NCBI GenBank assembly: GCA_036936605.1
Contig: JAUPFV010000004.1
Coordinates: 185,336,807-185,400,806, forward strand
Direction: 5' to 3'
From: Limnanthes douglasii subsp. nivea
Taxonomy: Eukaryota > Streptophyta > Magnoliopsida > Brassicales > Limnanthaceae
DNA: 64,000 nucleotides
This document shows positions 34,877 through 45,629 of the stretch, in pieces. Every line of letters begins with the position of its first letter. Within the stretch, counting starts at the first letter, position 1. The notes under the pieces are model-generated. The model worked only from the letters and a program-made list of their open reading frames with translations. It was not told the DNA's origin and did no database searches. Position numbers and translations under genes: made by a program.

Positions 34877-35626
34877 ATGGTGATAATTGAAAGGTTCGAT
34901 GTGGAGTCAGAGTATTTGGATCCTCATCCAACCCGGAATAAGGTGGGCATTATCACAGAACACACCAAGTCGGTGTCCGGGCTCATCAGCTTTTTTGAGT
35001 CACTTACAATATTTGGAGGGGACACCATGACTGCACCAACTACTTCTTCAAGGAAGAGGCATGTTCATACCCTGGCTACTCAATTGGAAGGAGGCATAAC
35101 TTCCTCTCAATCGCAAATTCTTTTTCCCTTCATTGTTTTTGATGAAGATGATTTGAAGGACATAACTGGTCCCCATGAAGAGGCTGTGCTGAAAAGAGCA
35201 TCCATTGGAGGCAATGACATTAGACGAATTTTGGTGGACACCGGTAGTTCAGCCAATATCCTCTTTTTAACTTCCTATAAACAAATGAAGAATCCAGCAG
35301 TGATTCAGCGTTCGAACAGGTCAATTGTGGGTTTCACTGGAAGCTCAGCGGACGTAATCGGGGAGTTTGAGGAGGAGGTTCTGTTGGGCAAGGGCCCTTT
35401 TAAGAAGATGATCAGAGTACTTTTCATTGTGGTGGATTCTCACACGTGCAACAGTTCCATTTTGGGAAGGTCTTGGCTCTCCAAGATGCATGTTGTGGCT
35501 TCAACGGTCCACCAATGTTTAAAATACGCAGTGCAAGGACAAGTGGGAGTTGTCCGGAATAGTCAGAAGATAGCAGTTGAAGGGCCCCTTAGAACTCTGG
35601 GGGCAGTTCGGATCAATGAAGATTAG
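34877..35626 (+). pseudogene. Tat-B protease, domain intact
   Basis: 249 codons without interruption. RILVDTGSSANILFLTSYKQ carries the intact DTGSS active site, then SIVGFTGSSADVIGEFEEEV, and ILGRSWLSKM..VASTVHQCLKY closes the domain. In gypsy elements this aspartic protease cleaves the polyprotein inside the particle. The frame is cut off from Gag by the stop at 34796 and from RT by the stop at 35624, so it is not expressed in context. Confidence 0.88.
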
Positions 35627-35639
35627 CAGTTGATGACCC

Positions 35640-36870
35640 AAGAGTTTTTTCTAAGGAGAAAGCTGATGTCATAGTTCAAGCGGTTGACCAACTTACTAAG
35701 ATGGGGCACTTAAAGGAATCTCAGTACCCTTTATAGACAGCCAACCCGGTGTTAGTAAAAAAGAAAATTGGGAAGTAGCGTATGTGCATCGATTTTACTG
35801 ACCTTAATAGGGCTTGTCCAAAAGCCTATATCCAGTCCCCCGGATCGATCAGCTCATGGACTCCAATCTGGGAAGAAGTTGTTGTCCTTCATGGATGTCT
35901 TCTCCGGTTATAATCAGATTCAAGTGTATCTGAAGGACCAAGAACACACCACTTTCGTTACTGATAGGGTTCTTCATTGTTATAAGGTGATGCCTTTTGG
36001 ATTAAAGAATGATGGGGCTACTTATCAGAGGCTGGTGAACAAAGCTTTCGCTGATCAGATTGGAAGAAACATGGAAGTCTACATTGATGACATGATGGTA
36101 AAAAGCGTGGAAGAAGAGTTACACTTGGCAAATCTGCAAGAGACTTTTGCTAACTTGGTAAAAGTTAATTTAAAGTTGAATCTAGAGAAGTGTATTTTCA
36201 GGGTGCAGTCCGGAAAGTTTTTGGGGTATGTGATAAGTGAGAAAGGGATACAGCCTGATCCAGACCAGCTCAATGCTTTACTGCAGATGGATCCTCCTCG
36301 GAATATTAAAGAAGTACACAGATTGACAAGGAGGTTAGCTGCTTTAAACCATTTTAACTCATGGTCTTCGGATATGTGTGCCCCATTTTATTAAACTTTA
36401 AACGGTGCCAAAGAATTCAACTGGTCTCCACAGTGCGACCAGGCTTTTGATGAAATAAAAAAGCATTTATCCTCCCCCAAAACTCTGTTTAAACCTACTA
36501 ATGGAGAAACACTGTACATATATTTAGTAGTCTCCGAATGTGCGATAAGTGCAGTGCTAGTAAGAGAGGTGGATAATTATCCTCGTCCGGTGTACTACAT
36601 CAGCAAAACCCTGATGGATGCTAAAAAGAGATACTTAAAACTTGAAAAACTAGCATTGGCTTTAGTAATTGCTGCAAGGAAAATGAGACCCTACTTTCAG
36701 TCTCATTCTATTATTATCCGAACGTCTTTTCCCTTGAAAAACGTTCTTCAAAAGGCAGACGTATCAAGCAAAATGACCAAATGGTCAGTGGAGTTGGGGG
36801 ACTATGATATTGATTTTTCCCCTCGAACTGCAGTCAAGGCTCAGTCTGTTGCTGATTTCCGAGTTGAATT
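35640..36870 (+). pseudogene. Tat-B reverse transcriptase and RNase H
   Basis: After a frame break near 35640, blocks read RMCIDFTDLNRACPK, LSFMDVFSGYNQIQV, HCYKVMPFGLKNDGATYQRL and YIDDMMVKS (catalytic YIDD intact), followed by KFLGYVISEKGI. A stop at 36392-36394 separates RT from the connection and RNase H (FNWSPQCDQAFDEIKKHLSS, VLVREVDNYPRPVYYISKTL, YLKLEKLALALVIAARK). A short internal loss near 35822 removes part of the palm between PK and the SAHGLQ segment. Confidence 0.88.
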
Positions 36871-36899
36871 CCATCCGGACAGAGACACTAAGCAAGTAA

Positions 36900-37260
36900 T
36901 AGGTGAAAAGACTAAGAAATTATGGGTTATCCGGACTGATGGTGGATCAAGTACCGTGGGTTGTGGTGCTGGGATATGTTTAACCTCTCCGTATGGCGAC
37001 AAGCTGTACCAGGCTATATGTTTTTCTTTCAGGGCTTCTAATAATGAGTCTGAATATGAAGCTGCTATAGCTGATTTGAAGTTAGCCCTAATTTGTGGAG
37101 CAAAAAAGGAGTAGTTGATTAAATATTTAGTCATTCTTAAAGAGGTGGCACTTAACTTCAAAGACATCACCTATGAGCACATACCCAGAACAGAGAACAC
37201 ATTAGCAGACTCCTTGGAAACCATAGCATATTCTGAGTCCTACCCATGGATTCATGTGCA
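36900..37260 (+). pseudogene. Tat-B archaeal-type RNase H, catalytic segment deleted
   Basis: VIRTDGGSSTVGCGAGICL holds the first catalytic Asp, and ASNNESEYEAAIADLKLAL the Glu. The minus-strand Tat-A copy then has about 20 residues containing a SDSQLL motif (third acidic residue). In Tat-B these are missing, so GAKKE runs straight into a stop (37112-37114) and LIKYL. The deletion ends share gcaaa, suggesting repeat-mediated loss of about 60 bp. HIPRTENTLADSLETIAYS ends the domain. The second RNase H is a mark of the Tat lineage. Confidence 0.82.
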
Positions 37261-37269
37261 AGAATGCCC

Positions 37270-38558
37270 ATCCATTCAATTCAATCAGATCAAGGAAGAG
37301 GAGGAAAGTTTGAATATTCAAGTAAGTCAACCTCAAGATTGGAGGTATCCTCTTTTTCAATACATTTCAGATGACATCTTGCCTCCGGAAAAAGCGGTAG
37401 CAAGAAAAATGAAGTATAAGGCTCGTGGATTTCTGATCCTAAGAGACGTCCTTTACAAGAAGTCTTTTAGTCGATCTCTCTTGTGATGTTTGGGGATTGA
37501 AGAATCCCAAATAGTGTCGTCTGAACTGCGTGATGGAGAAGGGTCAGCACACTATGGTTATAGAGCTTTAACCCAAAGAGTCTTGTTGGCCGGATACTAT
37601 TGGCCCTCCATAATGAAAGATGCCAAGGAATTGGTGAAGAAGTGTGATCCATGGCAAAGATATGGTAATGAAATTCATATCCCAACTGTCCCTTTGGAGT
37701 CGATTTCTGAGCCAATACCTTTTGCTCGTTGGGGGTTGGATCTGGTGGGACCACTACCTATGACGTTCGGAGGGTGCATAATTATCATTGTTGCCATTGA
37801 TTCTCGAAGTGGATAGAAGCAGCTCCACTGGAAGGAACTACTTGAAAAGCGGTTATAAAATTTATCTTATCTAATATTTGCTGCAGCTTTGGGGTTCCAC
37901 AGACAATGGACCATAATTCGATAACAAGGATATAGAGAATTTATGTGCCTCTAGAGGCATTCAACATTGCTTCTCTTCTCCTTTCCACCCACAGGCGAAT
38001 GGTCAGGTAGAAGTAGCAAACAGGACCATCATGTCCGGTCTTAAAAAGAATCTAGAAGGGACTGCTGGAAAGTGGCCAAGCTATCTACAAGAAGTACTAT
38101 GGGCCTACCGGACTATTCGTGGGGCTGCTACACAGGAATCCCCATTTTCCTTGGAATATGGTATGGATGCAATAGCTTCTATAGAGGCAACTCTTCCTTC
38201 ATTCAGAGTCCACAATTTTTTCGAATAGACTAATGAAGTTGCAATCAGAAGTCAACTCGACTTGATAGAAGAAAAAAGAGTTAAGGCTCATCTTACAGCC
38301 ACCCACTATCTGGGATTGATGAGAAGCAGGTTTGCTTCCAAAGTCAAAAGAAGGGATTTCCAACCAGGGGATAAAGTGTTGAGAAAAGTCTTCATACATA
38401 CTAAAGAGAAGCAGTTCGGCAAGTTAGTAATAAATTGGGAAGGACCCTATGTGGTCATTAAAAAGCTTAAACCTTGGACATACCAGCTTCAAGATAAAGA
38501 TGGAAGAATCTTAAGTCACCCATGGAACATTGAACACCTCCGGTTCTATCTAGAATGA
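37270..38558 (+). pseudogene. Tat-B integrase
   Basis: The zinc finger reads H..HYGYRALTQRVLLAGYYW then KKCDPWQRYGNE, where the second Cys of the pair is Trp (the Tat-A copy has CDHCQKYG). The core has WGLDLVGPLP (first Asp), but the TDNGPQFD box near 37905 is frameshifted. A stop lies at 37814-37816. GQVEVANRTIMSGLKKNLEG follows near 38000-38060. The C-terminus PGDKVLRKVFIHTKEKQFGK through HPWNIEHLRFYLE ends at 38558. Inactive on at least three counts. Confidence 0.88.
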
Positions 38559-39091
38559 AAGATATGTAAATATTTACTTGTTTAAAGTCCATGTAAATAT
38601 TAGGGGGCATACTCTTTCCTACCCTGGTGGCGCGGGGAGGTTTTAATGAGGTGTCCGGGCTTTTTAATAAAATTTGATGCCTTCTTGAAACATTTAGAGT
38701 GGTTTGATTGATAGCTTCTTTAAAGCCTTCTAAGTATCATTGAAAGTCCGGATTAATCTGGTGGTGTGATGACCATTTAAACATTTGTCATCGGAGAATT
38801 TAAACACTCTCACCTTAAAATACTTGTAAAATAACTAAGGGCTATTTAAACATTAGCTATCAAAATTGGGCAAACATAAAACAAGGCAAGAATAGTGTAA
38901 AGTAAAACTGCCCGGCTAGCATCGGGGAATGATATTAAAATATGTAAGAATGCTTTGGCCCAAGGAATTTGAAGTTTAAAAAGAAAAGGTTTGTCCGAAC
39001 AAGAGTCGAACACGGTTACAAAAATGCCTTGGCCATCCAAGGACTTTAGTCTGACATAAGAAAAAAAGGAAAATAAAAGATAGTTAAGACT
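38559..39091. other. Tat-B interval between pol and the antisense ORF
   Basis: Spacer with no coding signal. The equivalent place in the Tat fragment at 7120-7440 carries a tandem array; none is evident here. Confidence 0.5.
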
Positions 39092-39487
39092 TTAAGACTG
39101 CGCTCCCTTAGATGTTCCAGCCTCATCTGGTTTCTTTTTGGGGTCTTTCGGTTCTTCATTAGGACTCTCTCCAGTCCCCTCTTCCTCATCGGAGGTATCA
39201 ACATAATTACTAGAATAGTTATGCTTGTCACCATCAGCCATAGTGTGGAATGGGAGGTCTTCGTATTCCACATACTGCCATGGATCTCCTAGCGTCCTCT
39301 TCGGAAATATTCGATGAAAGAGCAAGACCATGTCAGGTATGACTTCAGCATACCTCTCTTCTTGAGAATCCATCACCTTGTTGGTATATGCATCGATCTT
39401 GGCCTGGATTGTCTTCTGCTCCTTTATCAAATCATCTTTCTCCTGGTTGACTCTAGACACAGCATCTTCAAGTGAAATTTTGTCACT

Positions 39488-39650
39488 AGTTAGGGTTTGG
39501 ATGACATTGTCCATGGCCTTCAACTCCTCCTTTGAAGTGGAGAGATCCTTCTCCAAGCCAGAACACTTAGTTAGGGTTTGGATGACATTGTCCATGGCCT
39601 TTAACTCCTCCTTTGAAGTGGAGAGATCCTTCTCCAAGCCAGAACACTTA
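39488..39650 (-). repeat. 81-bp in-frame tandem duplication in the aORF coiled coil
   Basis: Two copies with an 81-bp period (starts 39488 and 39569) differ at very few sites. In protein they repeat LEKDLSTSKEELKAMDNVIQ and the following residues, adding 27 residues to the coiled coil. Confidence 0.85.
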
Positions 39651-40666
39651 GTTTAGAGTTATTTGTTAACCTCCTCCGAAGTGGACAGCCTGGTGGCCAA
39701 GTCCTCTTTCCCCTTCTTCAGCTCCTCGATCTCTCTCCTTAATGCCTCAGTACTCTAATTGGCGTTAAGAAGATCATTAGATAAGCTTTCTTTATCGGTG
39801 TTGAGTGTGTTGGGCAGATTGGCTTCAAACTTGCCTCTCTAAGTTGAGCACCGGTTGAATGTTGCTCAACAAGGAGTTGGTCACCATGTCATTCTCCCCT
39901 GAAACAGAAAAAGACTTACCATTGAAAGTAACCATGTTCGAGGAGCTTGGAGGGAGGTAAGGGCCATCAAAGTTGTCTTTCTCGAGGTCTCCAGAGTAAA
40001 GGCCAATGTTTTGAAGACCAGTAATGTCTACTTCATCAATGTTGATATTCCCTCTGGTACCGTCTCCGGTATGTAAATCACTTGTGATTTGCTCTGCCAT
40101 TGTGGGGTCTGTTAGGTCAGCTGGAGGAAGAGACTCCGGCCCCTGGAGAGCTACTTCATCCCCCTTGGAGATTTTCTTCTTCTTGGCTTCCCTATCTCCA
40201 CAACCAGCTCCCGGTTTTCGATCATTCTTGGGAGCCTTTGAGGGGTTTGGAGGTCCACCTGCCTCTTTGGTACTCTCATTTTCAACCACTTGTAGAAGAG
40301 CGACATCAATTCCCCTTTGGTCCTGCACTTCCTCGTTTGCTGGGATGATCTCCTCAACACCACCTTGAGCGACCTCAGTTTCATGTTGCTTCTTCTTGCC
40401 TTTCTTGCCCTTCATCTTAGGCAAGGCGAGCTTCCCATCCTTCTCCTCTGTCCTCTGCAGGATGACACCTGGAGGAGGTAGTGTGGTCAATTCTTCCCAA
40501 CTCAGGTCTCTCCGGCCGGCTGTGTTCCAGAGGTGGGACCTCATCAAGTTACCAACAGTAAAGCAATTGTGGAAACGATTTCCTCATTTGTCAGCAGCCC
40601 AAGCATTCAGCTTGGCACAAGTTGTCTGCCTCTCCTCCAAGTAGTCGGAGAACTCCTTCGGCAGCA

Positions 40667-40744
40667 CTACCCAAAGAAAAAGAAGAGCAATTAAGTAACG
40701 GATTTTTTATAAGGAAAGAAAAACAAACATGATGAAATTGTTAC
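40667..40744 (-). other. Predicted 78-bp intron in the Tat-B antisense ORF
   Basis: On the minus strand the donor is gcacag/gtaacaatt and the acceptor ctttgggtag/tgctgccg, with a T-rich stretch before the acceptor. The flanking exons read KAQ then LPKEFSDYLEERQT. Length and composition fit a small plant intron. Confidence 0.65.
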
Positions 40745-41827
40745 CTGTGCTTTTCCATCTGCTGGTGAGCATGCGTGGGTTGACACCAACTTTAATCTTC
40801 CTCCCGTTTTCCCAAGCTCCACTAATGAACAAGAATTAGGTCTTCCAATTCTTCTCCGATTCGAGCAAATCATCCACCACCTTAAAATTGTCACCCATGT
40901 TGTAGTGGTAGAAGGACGTGGTTCTTGTAGAGGCTGGCCACAGCAGCAAATTGCTCCATCAGAAGTGGTATTCCGGAGATCCTAGAGGCCATAATGCATG
41001 CCATGAGGGTGTACCAAGCGTTGGGACTCAGTTGGCTTGGACATAGCTTTATCAGATGAGAGTATCTGACAATCTCTGGGTCTAGGGGAAATCTGAGCCC
41101 CCACTTGAACAGCTCCGTGTACATAACTACTTCACTCAACTTGCAGTCTATTGGTGTGTCCGGAGTGACCGGTATCCTCACCTTGACAGAATCAGGGATC
41201 CCCCACTTCGTCCGGATCCGACCTAACTCAACTGTGTGAGTGTAGACATAGTTAATGTTCTGCATAACCAGCAGATACTTTACACTCACCTTATGGAAGT
41301 AGGGTCTCACTTTGTCTTCTAGGGACTCCGGAAGGTCCGGATGTTTCAAACACAGCTTCTCTTTACCCTTGCCTTTTTTGTCAGCAGCAGTTTCTCCTAT
41401 CTGACCGGAGACGTCGGTGAGGTTTCCTCTATGCTGTCTTCTATCACCTCTTCCATCACCGTGGAAGGTTTGTCAGTTGTTGCTGGTGGGGGAGTGCTGG
41501 AGGCAGGCTCTGTAAGTCGTCCGGACTGTTGAGTATCACCCTCACCTAAGGGTCTGGTGTCCGGCTGGGGCTCGAGTCCGGAGGGCTCATTCGAGAGCTA
41601 GTTCCAGTACCCTCCGAACCGGAGGATTTATCCTTGGGTACTCTGATAGATGCCCCTGATTCTGTAACTTTGTCCTTGGACCTAGACTTAGAATGCCCTG
41701 ATTTCGGAGATTTAGTTTGTGAAACAACAGCTTGGCCCTTCACTAAGCGGCCTGTTCGGCGAAGGGTAACTTTTTCTGGGGACTTTTCAGCATCTGACCC
41801 CATGGCTATAAATGGAGAAGGTCTCAT

Positions 41828-42529
41828 TGTGCTTGAAACGAATTTTTCCCGTTCAACAGTGGGCTGCGACTCCTGAACCGAGGAGCCTGATACAATGGGT
41901 GAGAGACTTGGTTGAAATAACCTCTTAGGTTTGGAACTTCTAGCAGAGATGAACCTCGATCACCCTCTGGAGATGGTGTTTCAGGTTTGTCGTTTGGAGA
42001 AACTGGAAGGCCCGTAGCAATACGTTTTCTCGATCAACTCTTTGTGCTTTTTCTAACTCCGAAAGGTTAAGCCACCTGCCTTTTACCAGTGCGTTTCTTG
42101 CCGTGAACATAAACTTACCCCAAAATAATTTTGAAAAGAGAAGTGAAAACTTTGAGATGAAGGAATGAGAGAGTAATGAAAATGGTAAAACAGTGAAAGT
42201 AAAGTAATTTATACTGAGAAGACAAAAGTGTTGCCAAAAACCTAGGAGAATACGATCCATAGCAGCGCTGGCGTCATGGGTATTAAATGAAGAGGCTGCT
42301 TATTGGATTAGTGGAAGCGTCGTTCTAGGAGAAAAACGGCTGGTGAGGCAAATCAAAAGATGACACGTGTCCCACGATCCATAGCAGAACTTTTCAACTT
42401 CTGAGAAGTTTTCAGTCCGGATAAATCCTGAGCAGAGTACTTAAACAGCCCGGAGAATGTTACTAGTGCCTAAGAAAGATTTTTTAGGTTTTACCAAAGG
42501 CCTTCGACAAAACCTAAAAAATGGGCTAC
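41828..42529. other. Tat-B interval between aORF start and 3' LTR
   Basis: Probably the leader and promoter side of the antisense ORF. No TATA box is clear enough to call. A purine stretch aaaaaatggg near 42516-42525 lies just before the 3' LTR and is the likely polypurine tract. Confidence 0.45.
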
Positions 42530-42895
42530 TAATGAGTCCGGAAATATTTGCCACTCACTGTAGAAACCGGACGTGCGAAATTTGGACAAAAGCTATCCAC
42601 TGAACCATTCGATCTGGACAAAAATACTAAAAATTAATCACCTTTTGACTAAGCTAATGCTAATCTGCTTAATAAACTAATGAGTTTTTGAACTCGACCT
42701 GATTTCATAAGTTTGACCCGAAAGCCCATGTGGCCCATAATTAAGGGTATAAATATCCAACCACTTTCATTAATGAGGGTATTAAAACATTTAATAGAAC
42801 CATGCAGCTTAAATCTCTCACTACAAAACACTTAAACATTTATTACTCCTAAAACATCTGACAAAACTACCCTCAGACGAAAACAATCCACACCA
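42530..42895 (+). mobile_element. 3' LTR of Tat-B
   Basis: 366 bp, starting TAATGAGTCCGG (the first TG mutated to TA) and ending CACACCA. Followed by gaagg, matching caagg before the 5' LTR at four of five bases. Confidence 0.88.
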
Positions 42896-43499
42896 GAAGG
42901 TATGTGGTTCACCTAAAACAACTTCGATCGTAGCACCACAAGGATGATGCCCATATTCCCCGGCCTCGTCCATCATAAATAGCATAAACTAACGATTAAG
43001 ATATGGAACACTTTCCATGAAAGGATGAAGGGCGCAAACAAATTCTCCAAAGAGGGAATCATCTCGCAAAAGAGATAGAGTAAAATATAGAGGGGGAAAA
43101 TACATTTTAGTTACACAAGCTCTAAATACAAGTGCAAGTGAAATAAAAAAAATGAGGAGTAATATATAGAAAGTTAAATATAACCCATAAGTCAATCTCC
43201 AGCTGATACGTGTTAAAAAAGGTGAAAAAATTGGAACTTGTTGAGTAAAAAAAAAATCAAGTTGGAAAAATAAAAGTCACATTGGAAGTCGTGTCAAATT
43301 AAAGCGAAATGCAGGAAGCAAAAGCCAGAAATAATGAAGACTATATTAACTCACCATCAAGTAACACCACGTGGGGAGTTACTGATATAGTACAAATGAG
43401 TTATAGCAACAAATTAAACAAACGAGATATTATAACACGGAATCATCCTCCCACAATTATCTCATATTTGACCAAATGAAAATGTTCATTTTTATAAAT
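42896..43499. other. Right flank of Tat-B, unassigned
   Basis: Continuation of the sequence left of 32824. Short frames only; a minus-strand 68-codon frame at 42989-43195 is rich in Leu and Phe but matches nothing I know. Confidence 0.4.
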
Positions 43500-44330
43500 G
43501 ATCATGCTAACGCGCGACTCTTGATTTGATCGGACATCAAGTCCAATTTAATACTAGATCATACTCTTTTACGCGACTCCTCACTTGTCCAACCAGCCAA
43601 ATCCAAGTTAACACAGAATCAAAAAATTCGCTCGACTTGTACCTTAGCCAAATGACCAACTTCAATTTAATACGGGGTCGTGCTAATACGCACAACCACT
43701 CACTTGGTAAAATATCCAACATTTTTGAAGAAAAAATCTGGTAACGCGAACGACCATTGACTGGATCAAACCACCAATTCGAGTTTAATAATAGGTTGTG
43801 TAACCGCGCGCGGTTACGCGCACGATCTTTGATTTGAACATTTACTAAGTCCGTTTTACCCAAAGATCACGAACGCACTAATGCATACCATCTATGATCC
43901 GACCAAATGGCCAAGTACAACTCAACAAGAGGGCGATCTATGATTTGGCCAAGTGGTCACTATGATAACAAAGGGTTACGTTTACACACATGATCCCATG
44001 CTCGATCAAAGGACCAATTTCCATGTAAGATGGATGGCGTTCTCCTATGCAACTTCTGACTAAACCAAATAGCTAAGTTCTACTTTATATGGATTCCATC
44101 GAGTGTACGACTTTTGACTTCTCCAAACGGTATCATGCTCGTGCGATCCTTTACTTGGCTAAACACGTCGAACTTAACAAAGGTGCATTGGAGGACACAA
44201 TTTTTTACTTTGACAATTTAGCCAAGACCGTTTTACATGAGATTATGTACAGGAACAAGATCCCTCCTCAAACACCGCAAATTATCTTCATACTATCACC
44301 ATTTAGAACATACATGCTAAAAAACCTTCG
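43500..44330. repeat. Old degenerate tandem array, about 59-bp unit
   Basis: At least ten imperfect units share a plan: a cgcg(c)acga start, then ctttgatttgac, then caaatggccaagt and a caatttaata-like end. Clear unit starts include 43513, 43573, 43631, 43690 and 43746, spacing 56-60 bp. Later units from about 43815 to 44200 diverge further. Unlike its AT-rich surroundings, each unit start is CpG-rich. Frames open through it (43526-43744, 44089-44337) are by-products. Confidence 0.75.
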
Positions 44331-44523
44331 AACCTAAAAATGACTGAATGTTTTCAGCGACGCTCTTCTCTTTTCACTGACCAACCGAAACCAACCGTTC
44401 GCATCACTTTTGATACTGTACAAACAATTGACGCGGTATAAACATTCAATCAAAAATATACATCCGGTTCTAATAAAATAATAAATAAAAAACCTAATCT
44501 AATAAAAATACATTACATCCAAA

Positions 44524-44644
44524 TATTCCAAATGGGCACTATCATATAAAAATAACAAAATAATTTTAAAATTAGATGAAAGTTATTCCAAATGGGCACT
44601 ATCATATAAAAATAACAAACTAATTTTTAAAATTAGATGAAAGT
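44524..44644. repeat. 60-bp tandem duplication
   Basis: Two adjacent copies beginning attccaaatgggcactatca (44525 and 44585) differ by one substitution and one inserted base. Confidence 0.85.
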
Positions 44645-44699
44645 TAAAATCAACCGTACAAACAAAAAACCATATCTACTATAATTATATTCATTAAAT

Positions 44700-45629
44700 A
44701 AATATAAAGGCCAATTCTCAGAGTTCGACTCTTGGTCTCTCCTCTAGTAGAATGAGTTTAATCTCACCTATATATAAAAGTAAACCCTCTTGTTTCAAAA
44801 TTTAATATATATATATATATATATATAGTAAACCCTCTCGTTTCAAAATTTAACTTAAATTAATTAAGATACGTGAGAGCTAGGATCTGAAATTTTTATA
44901 AAAATTTATCGAACTCCAAATGACATTGAGAGAGTTGTTCCGTCTTCAATATTATATGAGCAAAGCTAAATAGAGATCCCATTTGGCTATAATGAGATTT
45001 TTTTATAATGAAACCTATTTTAGCTATAATAAGATCCAAAAATGACCAATTTATCTTTGATATAAAAGCTTCATTTCAGCCTAATTCTTCTCTTTTCTCT
45101 CTTCTCTACCAAAAAAACTCTCAAAATCGGTCCAAAAAAATTCAACATTTCTCAAATCCGAACTCACAAACACGTCAAGGTATGAATCCTATACTTATTG
45201 ATGTAATTTGTATACATTTTAGTTATGTATGTATTTGTAGTGATATTTAGAGTTCTGGTTTTTTAGAAAAATCGAATTTTCATCTAAATGCTGTTATTTT
45301 TTTTAAAACAAATTGTAGATATGTGTTAGCCTAGTGATTATCGACCTTTTGGTACCGATTTTGTTGAATTTGGTTGGGTTTTTTGGAATTTGGGCTAGAT
45401 TTGAATCTTAGAGTTCGAGTTACTGTTTGTGCAAGGTCGCGAGCAAGACGCACGTGATCCTGCACGATTTTGCACAAACAGCGTTGGTGAAATTGCTAGA
45501 TTTCCGTTCGCAATTTCATCAAAATTGAGCACTCTCCATGCGCAATTTTGTCTGATTTTCCACCTTCTCTTATTTTATTCCCCAAAATTACTTACATATT
45601 CATGGTGATTTTATTTCTTGTATTTTAGC
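44700..45629. other. Interval upstream of the PMD pseudogene
   Basis: Contains a repeated taaaccctct(t/c)gtttcaaaatttaa segment (44782 and 44829) around a (ta)n tract at 44804-44827. Further right is a stretch that may be the leader of the PMD gene. No TATA box or terminal inverted repeat could be assigned with confidence. Confidence 0.4.

Larger units (their letters stand above)
39092..41827 (-). pseudogene. Antisense ORF (aORF) of Tat-B with Transposase_28 domain
   Basis: Read on the minus strand from 41827: a Ser/Lys-rich N-terminus (41827-41546), then 41349-40891 with YTHTVELGRIRTKWGIPDSV, FKWGLRFPLDPEIVRYSHLI and LSPNAWYTLMACIMASRISG, matching the putative gypsy-type transposon domain (Transposase_28). 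A Lys-rich middle part follows (40666-39825), then a long coiled coil (39637-39092) with a 27-residue in-frame duplication. A GT-AG intron at 40744-40667 joins the second and third parts. A few stops (near 41545, 41400, 40610 and 39655) break it. This ORF is antisense to pol and next to the 3' LTR, the known aORF position in Tat elements. Function unknown. Confidence 0.8.
32824..42895 (+). mobile_element. Complete Tat type-B gypsy element, inactive (10,072 bp)
   Basis: Two LTRs (32824-33190 and 42530-42895), starting TGATGAG (TAATGAG in the 3' copy) and ending CACACCA. The LTRs differ at roughly 25-35 sites by eye, near 8%, so the insertion looks older than R. The flanks read caagg on the left and gaagg on the right, a five-base target duplication with one mismatch. 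Order: gag, protease, RT, RNase H, archaeal-type RNase H, integrase, then an antisense ORF before the 3' LTR. The second RNase H and the antisense ORF mark the Tat lineage. All genes carry stops or deletions. Confidence 0.92.

Noticed and set aside
39915..39935. A 21-bp GT-AG mini-intron in the antisense ORF
   Set aside because: Too short for splicing, and the related aORF at 8254-8439 encodes the same residues across it, so it is coding.
40024..40368. Plus-strand ORF opposite the Tat-B antisense ORF
   Set aside because: Shadow of the minus-strand coding sequence; its Ser/Pro-rich product resembles nothing and no promoter is evident.
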